The translations under genes were made by a program, and so were the position numbers. Positions 1 to 13,700 of a stretch of DNA of 64,000 nt are shown here, piece after piece. The first letter of the stretch is position 1, and every line of letters begins with the position of its first letter. The notes under the pieces are model-generated. The model had not been told where the DNA came from. It saw nothing but the letters and a program-made list of their open reading frames with translations, and did no database searches. Source of the DNA: Mesaphorura yosii (taxonomy: Eukaryota > Arthropoda > Collembola > Poduromorpha > Tullbergiidae); the NCBI GenBank assembly GCA_009869945.1, contig WIXG01000353.1, positions 1 through 64,000 on the forward strand, given 5' to 3'.

Positions 1-15
1 CATCTGTTCTTGCAG

Positions 16-520
16 ATTTTGTGGGTACAGAAGGCCACCACGGAACTTTTCATCATCTGGTCAAAGTCTGTTTCTTACACACTTTCAAAAGAATGGGTAC
101 CAGGCAGGTCCATCTGGCATAAGTGGATCGGTTGAATGTGTTGAAGGTAATGAAGCGTTAAACTGCCAAGTGACTGTGTAAGAAATTAAATAATGAACAT
201 TGAATATGTTCACAACAGCTCCAACTTGTGTGCAGTCAAACACAACTCGCCTCATCAACATTGCAGTGACCTGTATTGTTAACTCAGAATGTGACCTTAC
301 GATCAACATCACAACAGCTGCTCCGGCCGTAAGCCATTTGTTTGATCCAGTATGTTCAAATACCAACAACAGGAGCTGTGAAATAAATGCCACCCTTTTC
401 TACACTCCTACTACCATCATAAACAATTGTCACATTCCACCCTTCGTACCAGGAAATTTACAGGTTTATATATTACATGGCGACCCCACGACTTTAATTT
501 CTCGTCATTCGATCAAATAG
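16..520 (+). CDS. Partial extracellular Cys/Asn-glycosylation-rich protein, 3' part of a gene entering from the left
   Basis: An acceptor-like site (ttgcag) at the window edge opens a frame beginning FCGYRRPPR. A GT donor near 175 and an acceptor near 230 could join it in phase to a segment running to a stop at 518-520. The second segment has paired cysteines and several N-glycosylation sequons (NTT, NIT, NRS, NAT), as in a secreted or receptor ectodomain. I recognise no family. The 3' end overlaps the minus-strand kinase copy by about 27 nt, so the true end may lie earlier. It could be part of a decayed gene. Confidence 0.3.
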
Positions 521-1232
521 CGTTGTAATCATCTCTGCAGTTGGCCGCTCTTTGTATTCAGGGTCAACTCCACGATTAAGCAAGTTCTGTATGCTCTTGT
601 GTGCAATCATTCGTATCAGCATTTTGATTCTTCTGTAATCCTTCCTGATCTTGCACTGCTCCAGTTCAACCTCTGTACTGAAAATCTCCTTCTCGGTAAA
701 GAGTTCAATAAGTACGGTTGAGAGTGCCCAAATATCAGACTTGAATGTTGAACTGAGGTAACGCTTTTCGACCGGATCTTCTTGGTAGCATTCGGGTGCA
801 ATGTACGGTAGTGTTCCACTAAACGCGTTCGTGAACCTGATACCAATATCTTTTTTGCCCAAATATCTTGTATACCAAAATCACAAATAAATACATTTCC
901 GGTTTGTCTTTCAATCTGCAAAAAAACCCTTGTGTGCAAGATTAGCACTTGAACTCGCGGTCAGGTTCCAAAAAAATGGCCGTAAATCTTTACCAGTATA
1001 TTCTCTGGTTTGATGTCATTATGCAGAAAACCCCTCTCATGAAGACAGGAGATGGTTCAAGAACCTGTACCGCAATCTTCAGCTTTAAATCAAAGGAGAC
1101 TTTCCACCTTCCGTATCCGATTCTTCTGATCCTTGCTACCGAACAGTCAATTGCTCTGTATACCAACTTATATTTTTGACCACCATTTTTATTTAAATAA
1201 TTATGCAAAAATTCATATATCAACATCCACAT
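494..1232 (-). pseudogene. Protein kinase domain, frameshifted copy
   Basis: Read right to left, kinase motifs occur in correct order but in changing frames: LIYEFLHNYL (hinge, near 1215), LHERGFLHNDIKPENIL (catalytic loop, near 1020), VFICDFGI (DFG, near 885), GTLPYIAPE (activation segment end, near 815), DIWALSTVLIELFT (helix F, near 735) and KERPTAEMI (near 535). A 78-nt GT-AG intron separates ENIL from IERQTGNVFICDFG. Two further joins each need one extra base: after KIAVQVLE near 1060, and at a run of six A near 853-858. The N-lobe was not found. The catalytic Asp, Asn and DFG are still present. Either a decaying pseudogene or a gene with assembly indels. The kinase group is not assigned. 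Confidence 0.7.
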
Positions 1233-1278
1233 AATTTTTCAATGCTTTTTAAAATATTTACATAAAACAGACCATAAA

Positions 1279-1560
1279 TTACGAAATGCTTAAGGCAGGG
1301 GCTGACTTGGCGGGCCTTCCACGCTACCCTTTCATTTCAATTGGATTACTTTTAACCTCTGGTCTTAATTGAATAAGTTTACTCTTTACAGCCAGGCCGA
1401 CAATGTGCTTGCAAAGGTAGGTCTTTAAGAAACCCGGACAGGTGCATGCTGAGGAAATTGTCGTTCACAATTCCACTAGCCAGAACCGCGACATTCTTTG
1501 CACGTATATATATCAAAAGATTTCCAGGAGCGAGCAGGAGTCCAGTTTGTGTTTCGCTGG
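1279..1560 (-). pseudogene. Mutator-like transposase C-terminal relic with SWIM zinc finger
   Basis: On the minus strand one frame reads CTCPGFLKTYLCKHIVGLAV (starting at 1446), a clear SWIM finger (CxCx(n)CxH). It is followed by VKSNPIEMK, a stop, then RGRPAKSAPAL. SWIM fingers followed by a basic GRP tail are typical of the C-terminus of MULE/FAR1-type transposases. At least one internal stop (about 1317), another upstream of the finger, and apparent frame changes show it is dead. No terminal repeats were identified around it. Confidence 0.6.
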
Positions 1561-4500
1561 TACTTCGTGATGCTCCGTCTCCTTTAAGTTAGACTGCTTG
1601 GATGAGTCTCTCCAAGTCCACATCGACCATTACCAATAAAGTGATTAAGGCTATTTGCTTGCTGCTGTGTACTTGAAGATGGAGCCACGTTTGACTTTTG
1701 CGATGTTACTGTCATCGCTCACGCAAATGCCACATCTTGACTGTTATTAGAGCAAAGTATTAAAGCGCCATGAGCCTCCAGCAGTTTTGGTCGAAAATTT
1801 ACGTTACAAGAGTCTGAACTTTTCTCTCTATTCATTAAAGCCGCTGCGAATCAGAAATGAGTTATGGCCTTGGAGGTTCGCAAAGGCGGTTCGACGAGGT
1901 GCGGACGAGCCCAAACACCCAAGAAGTTCCAGTTCAAAATGGATCTTCGAAATTTCTAAAAACGTCAGCCAGATTTGCCCATCATCGGCAGAGCAAGAGA
2001 ATTTTCAGCCGCCCGAAGCAGGTGGCTGAGGCGGCTTCCGTCATAGCCACTCGAGCAGCCACGGCAAATCCAAAACCAGTCCTCCAGCTGGGAAATAATC
2101 AGGGAAGAAAACTAAGGCGACTTCGGTGTCGGAAGTCGGAAAGTCTGTCAAGTACGAATGCGAGCAGTGGACAAAAGTAAAGCGTGGACCAAAACCTGGG
2201 AGTAAGATCAGTAAGTGGGAAAAGAGTGGGACGGCTTCGACTTTCATAAATCAATCGAATCTGTGAGTCAGTTTTAAAGTAGGATAAGGACAAGGATCCA
2301 GTCGAGTCAGTGTTATTCTTAGTGGAACGTGGGGGCCTCACAAGAAGCCCGCCTGTCTTTCAAGGCAGTTGAGTTATTACAATAGAATGGAAGTTACAAG
2401 TTTATTAGCAAGTTTCCAACTTATTAGGCCATGTGACGCGGACGCGGATGCCACAACGGCCACAAGAACAAGAAACAATGGCAGCGTTCACTTGCTGCTG
2501 CTGCTGTTTCCAAAGTTTTAGTCCTTCAAGGCGTGCTTGCCTTGCTGGCTGGCATTGGCCTTGTCAACTTCGACCTGTCAAATTTGTTGTTTTTCACATT
2601 CGCTTCCCGATGCAGATTCTCGGAAGAACCGAGGGCCACGTAAGTTGACGCGTGATGGATTAGTTCATAAAATCTTCGTAAGTGGTTTTGGTCTCCGTCA
2701 AGGCTGGCAGAACGAAACTCTAAGCATTTGTTCAATTTCTCGTGTAGCCTTGACGAGAAAGAAAGACTGCCTTTCGTGTTTTGGAGTCTTATTGCAGTTG
2801 CAGCTTCAGCTCCAGTCGCGATATTGCAATTTATTGGCTGTGTACTCGTATTTGTATTTCTGAATGAAATCTGGGATCAATTGCCATGAATCTGTTCCTT
2901 GTCACTTAGTCGCTACAGCAAGACACGACACGCGACGAGTACAAAGAAAGCAAGAAGGAAAGAAGGAAAGGAATGCATGAGCTCTGTCCATGCATGCCAT
3001 GCAGCATGCGTCCGTCCGTCCTCGTCCGTCGTCCTACTCTGGAGTAGCTCCAAGAAACCTCTCCATAATCATGTAATAATAACATTGTCAACGAAATTTC
3101 GTCCGGGCCGTGGCCAAGTAGTAAATTTAGTAGCGCTTCTGTTATTACAATTGCTATGCTTATTGCGGGGGTCATAAATTCGGAGGCCGGCTCTCCTCGG
3201 ATCCAGAAAAGTGAGACAATTCTTCTCTTCTATGCCCGCGCCCTATACGCAAAAAAGAAGTTACCCGATAAATGCAATGCCTATGGCACGACGAAACAGG
3301 GACTCAATTGACAATACAGCGCAAAAAGGGAAAACTACCAAGAAAGTGGGTCAAAGTCGAAATTAAACAGTGGCCTTGCTGTCTGCACGTCGGGGCTTGG
3401 GTGACATTGTGAGGAGCCAGCCCAACACGAACTACGTTGTGATACTCGATTCTTTACTGCTACTAGCTACAGCTACTCAACCGTCTCTTCCTCGGTCGTA
3501 AAATTTCTCCCACGTTCAACTTTTCCTTCTCCACTTCTCCAGTTTCCAGTCCGCGAGCGCGACCTTGACTCGGATCATTCAAAAGCTTCTCCTTCGCTGG
3601 AGTATGGAATACAATTGAGTATTACTTGAGTTATGATAATGTATTCCATTTGATCCATTATTACGCTATAAACACAGAACAACACGGGCTATGCCCGCTG
3701 CCCGCCCGCGTGGCGAATGGTCGCCTGTCACCATAATTTCAAGAACCCGTCACACATTGCGGAAGGACAGCGGGAATTCATAAGAATTCCATTCAAGAGC
3801 GATGGCCCGTCCAGCATCATAAAATACTGTCAGCTACCGAATTGAATCGTAATAATCAGTGCAGCGCATTTCATTTGTCCGTCGTGACTCTTCGATAAGA
3901 AATTCAATTCTTCAGAATTTGCCCACGGTCGGCAACGGAGAAAGCGAGCGAACATGTTTTTGATCCTTGATTACTCGACTCACGTAAATTCCGAAGCCAC
4001 AACTCACATTCCATAAATTCTGAATATCCGTTTTCAGGCCAGCTGATGATTGATGGAAGTTTGCTCTAAAATTGAAAAAAGTGGTCGTCGATCATCAAAA
4101 TGTGGGCATCCACGCATCACTGTCACTGTCAGTGTCAGTCAATTCAGACTCAGCAAAGCCAAAGCCAAAAGTCAGAGCCAGCATACGACCAACTGAAACT
4201 TAGTGCTAGCAGGAAAGTGAAGCCAGAGAACCGGAGCCGTGATTGAATAGTGACTTGACGTGGCTTTGTGGCGTGGCGCAGTGAATTATGTCAACTAATA
4301 ACCCTGGCACTTGCTGCCGCTGCAGCTCAGCACTGAACTATTGTAACTTGTAAGTATCGGCTTACTAGCAGAGATTCGCTTTCATCTTCTGAGTCTTCTT
4401 TGTATTCAGCAGCAACTTTCTCCTGTGCTGCTGCTGTTCCTCCGCCGAATTTATTGCCCCACATTTCCTTCCTGCTGAGGGACACGAAGCAAATTCACTC

Positions 4501-7500
4501 AACGATCACAAGCACGTGTAATGAAGATGAGTGAGCTCCAACCAGCAGCAGCAGTAGCAGCAGCAGTTTTCTCCAAGCCTTCTTTCCTCGTTTTGATGAG
4601 AATTTAATGATGAAACTTTTTCTCTCCGAGTAATTCCTATCGCAAAGTGCTTCAACTCATTTCCCTGTCTGGGCTCCTCATGGAGTCTATTATAGTACTT
4701 CAATCTGTTCAAAGTTCATTTTCACTTTGAATTTATCTCTTCCTTTTCTCTTTAGGCGCTGTAACTTTTACTTTTAAGTAACGTTTACGCAAGTACATCA
4801 GCTAGCGGCAAGTAGTACATTTAGCCCGCTTCTGTCCATCTTGTGGCATTCGCATCGCCGTCCAATGTTCAACCAAATTACACATGTTTGGGCCGTTTCT
4901 AAGACTCGAGTGAGACGGGCCAAGTTGGCAAGTTAATCAAGTGCTTTGCAAGGAATCTTCAATGGTCCTGCTCCCGACCCACAGTTTCATATTTATGATC
5001 AGGGCTCGAGACGGGAACGAGTGTGTTATTAAAATTGGCAGACTCTCCCCAAAGCAGTTGGCAATTATTGTTGACTCATACCAGCTGGCCATCTTCAAGC
5101 CTGGTCGTAAGCCATTTAGGTGCAAAGAGGAAATTGAAACTGCTTCGCTGAAATTGAAAATTTTCTACTTTCTGAGAAGGAGGACATGGTTTTAGTCTGC
5201 TCTGGCTGGAATCTGGTGTGAAATACATTCTGAACGTGCGATAGGTTTGACGTGTTTGGACAGACAAACACGTTGTTGCTCTTCCCTTCGCGATTCTTGG
5301 CGTTCGGATCTGGGATTCTGGAACGGAAACATGGAGAAACGGCACAGAGATTTAATACGTCATTATTTTTAGGGTCAAGAACATAATATAAATTTTATTG
5401 GAGTCCTCTGCACGGAAATTGCATTGGGATCATGGCGAGTTTGCCTTTGACTTTGCCTTCGCAGCGTGGCGTGGGTGCGACAAAGACAAACTTGCGAGCT
5501 GCGATATTCATTTTATTGACTCGATAACTTCTCGTATTTCACTTCGCATGAGTGATGAGAGTCGAAAGTCGCGCTCTCGCCGCCTGCAATAAACCTGAAA
5601 GTAAAGCGTACGACCCACGCTGTCTCGGATCGGAAACAATAAAATTGTTTCTGCACATATGCAGAAAGCAAAATCCGACCATGATGGAAATGACATAACG
5701 CAGCAAAAAGTTCCGGACTCCACCGAGTTTTATGGTGTGCAGTAAAAATGGTAGACTAAAAAAGTAGCATTTGATTGACAAAAAGCACATCCGAGATTCG
5801 ACGTGGGACAAAGAAAGTTGACTACTTTCGAAAATGTGTCTGAATGCTTTCTCTTTAAGTTCTTTCTAGTTCTCGATGTTGACGCAGATGTTATGAAGCC
5901 CGGCATTGAATTCGAGCTGACTGACTGCTGACGCTGAATTGATGAGAGGTCTTCTCGGAAAATGTAGGAAATATGAGCCACGAGACTTTGGATGCTTGGA
6001 AAACCCAATAAAATCACTCATGCGAATTCCTCGTTGATCTCAGTCAGGAAGATGCAGAATAACAAAAATGAAGCGTTGAATGAGAGCATTTACCTTTGCC
6101 AGGCAGGCGAAAATCCAAGCTCAAGTCCAGAATTCTTTCAGCCGCAACGGCATGGCTGCAACGTGGAGATTAGGCAGCCTTAATTAAAGATATGCCAATC
6201 TCTCAACTCCGAGCGTCCCTGGCATTTATTTCATGTGAAGTGTTCTCTAGCAAGAAGACAACGCAATGCAGCACAATGTAGCGACCAGAAGTGGCTGCTG
6301 AACAAGTAAAGCGAGCCTAAATCGACTTGAAACAATGCGCAAGTACTCGTACGAGCAGCTCCGTGGTGGATCGAATTTTATTTATCCTCCCAGTCTCATA
6401 ATTCTCTCGCACTTGTCAAATTCTTCAGAAATAAAAGATGAAATATGGCAAGGACCTAGCTAGCGCTGATTTACTTGGCTCGGTGTTTGATAGTTTCCAT
6501 TCTGCATTTAGTCCTGCATTTTCTACAAAAATCAAACCCTCGGAATTGCCAGCACTTCCAAACTTTTTAAACATCTTGCAGTTAGGAGCAAAAATTAGTT
6601 AGGAGTTAGTGAAAGAATTCAACGGCGGGTGAATGAAGGCCTTCGCCTTTTGTCCAGCCGCTCAAAGTAGACAAACCGGAGACACATTGCGTAGAATTTT
6701 ATCGTTGGTTGTCATTGTCCGCGATGCTACGAACTTTTGACCTTTGCTTTGTGTAGACTTCAAATAATAGCAGCAGAAGCAGTAGTAGCCATTTATCGGA
6801 TCCGGAAACCCGCTCGGTTGGGAATGGTGGCTGGGGCGATGTGCAAAACTCCTGAAGCGAGAGTTGTTTGCAAGTTTCCGAAAGTTCTCCAGCTACTGCT
6901 ATCATTATCTCTGTAAATACTACCACCATGGCCATTTCAGTTGCCTGTTCTGTATTGTGTTTTGTTTCATGAATGAGGTGACGTCTGTCTCCGAACTTTT
7001 TCGTTTTGACTGCGACTGTTTTACTTTGCACTTCCTGCTTTCGATCTACGAAACTTTTATCAGCACACGCCAACGTACGACAACTTTGCAGAAAACAACC
7101 GGCCAAATTGTTGTTTTGTTTCTGAGCCCAAAATCGCAGCACGCAAAATCGTAAATGGCAAATGTCGTAATTCAGAATTTCTTTCATAAGATTTGGCCCC
7201 GTTTCCGCTACGTGGTCATTCACATCTTCCATCACTTCTCGTCGTGTCTCGTGGATAATCTCGTAATTCGTGAAGCAAAGTAAAATGTTAACCGAATTCG
7301 ATCACTGCTGGCAATGATCGACAGTTGCAATTGTGACAGGAGTCGACCAGTGCCATGTCGCCACCGCAAATTGTATCCATGGATCGTAGATTGTTTGCTG
7401 TGATTGTCCGGTGAATGAAAACAAACCATTGGTATTGCAGATTTGCTGATTACGGATTCGCAAAGGTCGAGGGGAGACTCTGAAATTTTCTTACTTTCAT

Positions 7501-7768
7501 TCTGCACTTTTCATTTAAGTCTTGTACATAAACGAAAATATTCTTGTGCTTTCGTCAAGAAATTAATTACGATTTAGTATCGTTAATTGTAAATTGTAAT
7601 TTCTTGAATTCTTAGGTCGCAATTAGTGAGTTCCTTGTCAGGTCAGAGATTAGTTTTAAGATAAGAATTCTTAGGATAGGAAAATCTTGTGCTCCTCGTC
7701 GACAAGAATGGAGGATAAAAAACCCCGAGTGGCGGAGCGGAGTTGAAGACATTACAAAGATTCATCAG
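1561..7768. other. Gene-poor interval; no supportable coding sequence
   Basis: About 6.2 kb of mixed sequence with only short shadow frames. A plus-strand basic segment (about 2100-2250, VKYECEQWTKVKRGPKPGSK) looks protein-like but is bounded by stops and is not assigned. A purine-rich run lies at 2938-2972 and CAG-type runs at 4543-4566. The right end presumably carries the promoter and untranslated exon(s) of the channel gene. Confidence 0.4.
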
Positions 7769-10700
7769 ATGGTGAAGAGTTTGGAGCAAGCCGAGGAGAA
7801 AACCAAAGAAAGAATACTCAGCCGAGCCCAAGCTGCCCAAGATCAAAGCTTCGCAGGGCCTTCTATCCAGCCATCAAGAGGCGACAATTCCGAGATCACA
7901 ATGCTTCTCCCTCCTCGCAGCCTCACCCCGACTGAAGAATCTCGAGACAACGTCCAGGACGATCCGACTCGATCCATTGGCGGCAGGTCGACAACAAATG
8001 CGAGGAGGCCGACGCCCACTGACGATGGAAACATGTCTACCGTCAAATCATTCCTCACCGCCTTCGGCCTTCAACGAAAGAAGAAGCAAGCAGCGCGATT
8101 CTGGGAAGATATCTCGTACGAAGTCCACCTCATCACTCTGCCCTGGTTCATGGTCATGGTAGCAAAATTCGCACCGATTTGGGAGTGGTGCATGTATTTC
8201 ATGAGCATGGCAAGTTTCTTTATCATCACCATCCTGGCCGTGTTTTCGTTCTACGTGAAGCCATTGTACGACATTGTCTACTGGATTGATGTGATCTTCG
8301 GTGTGGACACAATCGTGCGTCTGGCCGTCGAGATTTGGCGATTCTATACAAGATTGCCATGCATCCTCTTCATTACTCCTTATACGATGAACCAGTTTGT
8401 GGCCGACGTCTGCAGCATCGTACCACTGGAGAGGATCTACGTGTACGTGGTTGGAATTGATAACGTCGACTATCTGAAGTTCTTTGACTTGTTCCGATTC
8501 AATCGTTTCATCCGGGTGAAGTGGCAGTTTAGCTTTCTGAGTGAGTCCTCAAATCATCGATCAGATCTTTCCGAATTATCTGAATAATAATGGAATGGTG
8601 AATATTTTGGTGTTCTCCTCCTACAGCGGCGGCCGTGAAGGGACAGCGAATTACAGAACGCGTCCAGTTCTTCGTTTTCTACTTCACATCAATCCTTATC
8701 TTCATTCAAAGTGAGTTGCCTTCTATTTAATTCCTTATCTTACAATATTTCTGTATTTCTAATGTTAATATTTCTTTCACAGTTGTCACCTGCGTGTTTT
8801 ACTTCACATTACCCACGGTAAATACAACAACATGCAAACTGGAATTTGTGTGTCGAGATTAGCTTAAAGTTGATATATCTTTCTGCAGGATCCAATCGAC
8901 TTTCTCCTGAAGAGAAAATTGGACAGTCTGAGTGGTACGTGGATTGGAGAGCTCAGCAGTAAAAAGCCTGGATATCAGGACAACTTCTGGCACCACTACA
9001 TCCTGGGATTCTCCTTCTCGACCGCTGTAGTAACGACTGTTGGGTTTGTGGCTTAGAAACTTTATTGGTTTGCAGTTATTTTCTCCTCCTGGCGCTTCAT
9101 CTAACTTCATTTGGTATTGCCAGATACGGCGATGTGTCACCCACATCCGAGATGGAAATGGGCTTCGGGATTTTTGCCATGTTGGTCGGCGCCATCTTCC
9201 TAACTGGTCTATTCTCGAGTGGGTTAACGAGCTTTGAGTTGGAACATGACGGTAAGCCCTGAACTTCTCAGAAAAATTCATTTCCGATTTCTGACTTCTC
9301 TCTCCCGCAGGAGCACGATTCGACCTTTTCTTTCGTGTGGACGCGATGATGAAGCATCTTGTAAATCGTCTCTTGTATTCTTGAATGGATCGTATGAAAC
9401 CAGAAATGAATTTCAATTGTCATTTGCAGAAAGAAATCAAGTGCACGCCGTACTACTGCGCGAGAGTACTAGAATACTACAACTTGCTGTGGAATTACCG
9501 CGAGGGCGTTTACACTGTTCAACTTCTCGAACAACTCCCAAAAACAATGCAGGAGGGTAATCGCAACTTTTGCAACGCAACCAAGAATAGTTTTCCATAC
9601 AATTTTATAATCGATTTGAATTGTGTTTGTAGAAGTCGGTTACGACATGTGCGAGGAAATGTTCCACAAGTCTGCCCTTTTTCGTGGTTTGGAGCAAGCT
9701 TTCTTACGAGCGCTGTCCCGGATTGTGAAGCCCGTCCTCTACAATCCAAATATGATTTTGTGCATCAAGGGCAAGTACGCAATGCAAATGGCGTACATCA
9801 TTCAAGGAGAAGTGCTTGTGCGCTCGAAATACAAGAGCGATAAACCAGCAGCGATACTTCGGCCAGGGTGCATCTTTGGTGAGATGAACCTCTTCTTCAG
9901 CTACCCGTACACAACAAATGTGGAGACGAGGACTTCTTGTCAGCTTCTCTTAATTGAGAAGGAAGCTTTATTTGAACTTCTTTCGTTGTATCCAAGCACA
10001 CTCAAGATTCTGAGGGGGAGAGTTCAAGTAAGATTTTGAAGAAATTACTCATGATTATGCACTGAATGGCTAAAGAAATTCTGCTTCTGCGTCTGTTTTT
10101 AATAGGAACGCCTGAAGCACTTGCACGATTATTACCACATTGTTGGCGAAGTTCCGCTGTATTGGGTCGAAGTCTCGTTGGCTCATCCAGCCAATGGAAA
10201 TATTCTTAATCGTGGGATTGACCCTAGGAATGTCTTTCCAGTCACATTCAGGAAGTGCGTCTTTTAGTATAGCAAGTCTTCACCTTTTAACTTTTTCAAT
10301 ATTCTGCTTCTGTTGCAGGGGAACCGGATGGAATAAACGCATCACGCACGACATCATTGATGACAGTCGTGATTTGGTAGTCGTTGAGATGCCTTGCATG
10401 CAAAAGAAATTCGAGAAGGTGATCCACCAGCCAAAGCACGTGTTGGTAAATGGTCCAGTTTTTCTTACGATCATCTATTTGAAGGTCCATACAACGGTTT
10501 ACAAGTCAGCGGTGGTTCCAAACATTTTAATTTCGGAGGAGAGTTGGCTTCACATTTGGTGTATTTCCGTAACTATACTTTCAATGTATGCTGCAAACAC
10601 TAAGACCACAACTGCTGTTGTCGGTGTGCATGTTCCGATCTAATTTGAGAATATTTCACTAACTTTGCTTGCCAGGTACGGAGCATTTCTGAGTCCCTAC

Positions 10701-13700
10701 TGCTTGGTCTTCAAGGCCACCTCACAGATTGAAAGTACGATTTGTTCAATTGACGCGAAAGTTTTCGAGTGGTTTGTCAGTCTAATTTTCATCGCCGACG
10801 TGTTTGTGGAAATTGCGTACTCCGTCCCCGTGACCGGTGTGTAAACTCTCGTTTTAACTTGTGCTCAATTCATATTTATGTTGTCTTCAAGATGCGTTTC
10901 GTCCGCCGTAGGAATTTATTACAAGTTCAAGGACGGCAGCAGTCTAAAATTGTACGAAGTCTCGTTTTGGATGGACATCCTCTCAGCAATTCCGCTGAAT
11001 CTGATTGGTACTATGCTTCTGGTTGGAAGCCCGGTCGTGAAATTTGTCAGCGTCGCCGGCAGCGCATTGCGGTGCCTGAAACTGTGGAAGGTGAGTGTAA
11101 AAAGTAGTAGAACTTTTTAACGGAAAAAGACTTCATGCGATGATTTTTGATTGACATTTGGCAGGTTTTCAGATACTTCAACTATTTGGACAATGTCTAT
11201 TACACAAGACTCTTCACTTTCCGGATTACCCAGACTTTGGTCGTGCTTTTGTATTTCACACACTTTCTCGCGTGCATCATCTTCATGATAGCGTGTCCCT
11301 CGGAGTCTCGGTGTGCATTAAACCCGCTTATGGTCTATCAATTTGTGTATTTGCTTGTATGTTGAAATTCAGGTTCAAGCCACCGGTGTGCAAGGAGAAC
11401 AGTTGGCTACGGTCGTATGAAGTCCAATATCAGACGAATCCCAACGTAAAATACAAAAAACTGTCTCAAAATATGCCCTACCTATTGTCATTCTACTTTG
11501 CTGCTGCAACCTTGACGTCTGCGGGTGTCCATTCTTTAAGATGAGACTACACTGCATGCAATATTTTCATTGCTTTTAATGATTGCACCCATTTCCATAG
11601 GTTTTGGTGATTTCAATCCTCAGAACGCTGACGAGATCTTGTTCATCCTCCTCTTTGAGCTCATCAGTTTCACAATCATTGGTTATTACACGGCAATTTT
11701 GACGTCCGCGCTGTCCTGCACAATTCGTCCACAGTAAGCAAGCTGACAATTCAAAGATTTTGTAGTGTAATTGTCTTCACATTCTCTCAATTTTCTCGCC
11801 CAGGCTCGTCTTCCAGCAGAAACTTCTTGGAATTAAGCAATTCATGGAACATCAAGACATTACAGAAGACCTGCAGCATCGCGTTGTGGAACACTACCAT
11901 TTGCAAAACATTCTGTGGGCTGGTAAGGCACGAGCGAAGGAAATTCTCCACTTTCTAAACCTTCTCTTTCTCCACTGCTCAAGGCGTTACTTTACCGGAT
12001 AAAATCTATCACTTCATGCACGATGCTCCGTGGTACCTTCGTGAGGATTCTTTAATGCTGGAAGTGGAAATGGACTTTGAGGGAGTGCCCCTGTTGACGG
12101 TAAGAACATCGCGAGTGCAATTATTGGAATTTTATGTTGCGATCCGATCAGATTCGGACCATTTACAACTTACTCTTTTTGTTCAACAGAAAGTTGATCC
12201 GAAAATTATCGTGAGGCTAGCTGAGCTCGTCAGACGATATCTGATTCCACCAAATTCGATCTTTCTTCGCAAGGGTGAAGTTCGAAGACAAATGTACGTG
12301 ATTGGAAAGGGTTCTGTGGGGGTAAGTCGGTTGTCAGGGTCAAAATGCACCAAAATGGAAGTGCTGCTATGCTCCATGTTTAAAGGGTGTATTTTTATGG
12401 TTTCAGATTCTCAATGACAAGACTCAAGAGCCGGAGAGAATTCTCCAGACCACATCTCACTTTGGAATACGTGACTTGCTGTTTGGGTGAGAGCTTAGTA
12501 ATGGTGTCACGGAGGAAACTTTGTAGCACTTTTGTATGTATTGTCATTTGTCTTGCTCGTACAGGGAACCGGCACATAACCACATAAAGACACTAAGCTA
12601 CTGTGTGCTTTACGAAATCGAATATCACGATTTGGATGAACTCTTCGATAAGGATCCAAAAATGAGGAGAATCATAAATGCCGAAAGGGTATCTAGAAAT
12701 TCAAGCTAAATTACAATTTTCCTTGTGATAATGATAACGCGTGAAAAATTCTTCCGGTTTTGATATTTTCAGAACAAATATCAAAAGGACATTGATGAGA
12801 TGACGAAAGCGTATGCAATGTTTAAGACTGTCATCAAGGAGAAGCCAAAGCCTATTGAATCGTGGATTTTATTTCCAAGGAGTCCCAGTGAACCAACGAA
12901 AGGGATGTGCTGTCCATATTGTGAGTACAACGAGGTTTTCAAGCACCTTAATTACACGTGGATGTATTCGTAAGCCCGTCTTTGCGCTTGTTATCAAATT
13001 GTCAATCGTTCAACTGGCAATGTATTTGTTGTATTTCAGACTGTTGATGCACAAAACGATTCACCCAGCTGGCCTCTTTGCAAAAGTTTGGGTTTCGTTC
13101 ATCAGTCTTGTGAGCTGTTTCACTCTCCTCTTCCTCCTTCTGGAGTCCTTTGCCGGCAGACGCAGTCCTACTTTTCGAATGATGCAGTACGGGTGTGACC
13201 TATTCAATTACATCGATATGTAAGCTCACGACAGGACCAAGATGGACATTCGGCCTCCGTTGCCAAGAATCTGCATGCACATGCTAATGTTCGTTGTTGC
13301 TATTCCAGTTATATCAAACTTCACTGGGCGTTCTATAACCAGAAGAATTTACTAATCAGTCATCCAGCAAGAACAGCCCTTCATTACATTTACGAGGGAG
13401 AATTCCTCTTTGAAGTCCTTTTCTGTGCGCCATTTGAGTTCATAATCCCACTGATGACAAACACAAATATCTGGGGATACTCCATTGCAGTCTACTGGTA
13501 CACGAAAATGCGTTGGATGAGACTGGGTCAAATTTTGAGGATCCCTGCAATCGTGAATGTGTGCAACAACATTTTCACAATGAGGAATCAAACTTTGTGA
13601 GCTCGCTTTGTTTTTCTAATGTCAACGCGATTGGTTGTGACATTACTAATTAATGATGGTCTACGCTGACAGGGTCTTGCTGTACTTTGCGTTGACTTTG

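Noticed and set aside
2041..2270. Basic plus-strand segment with KRGPKPGSK
   Set aside because: It looks AT-hook-like, but stops and frame changes occur every 30-60 codons and no family could be named. Not called.
6699..7235. 178-codon minus-strand frame
   Set aside because: The longest frame in the left gene-poor region, but it contains a Leu run from CAG/CTG-type sequence, no domain, no splice support, and competes with an equally plausible plus-strand frame. Treated as chance.
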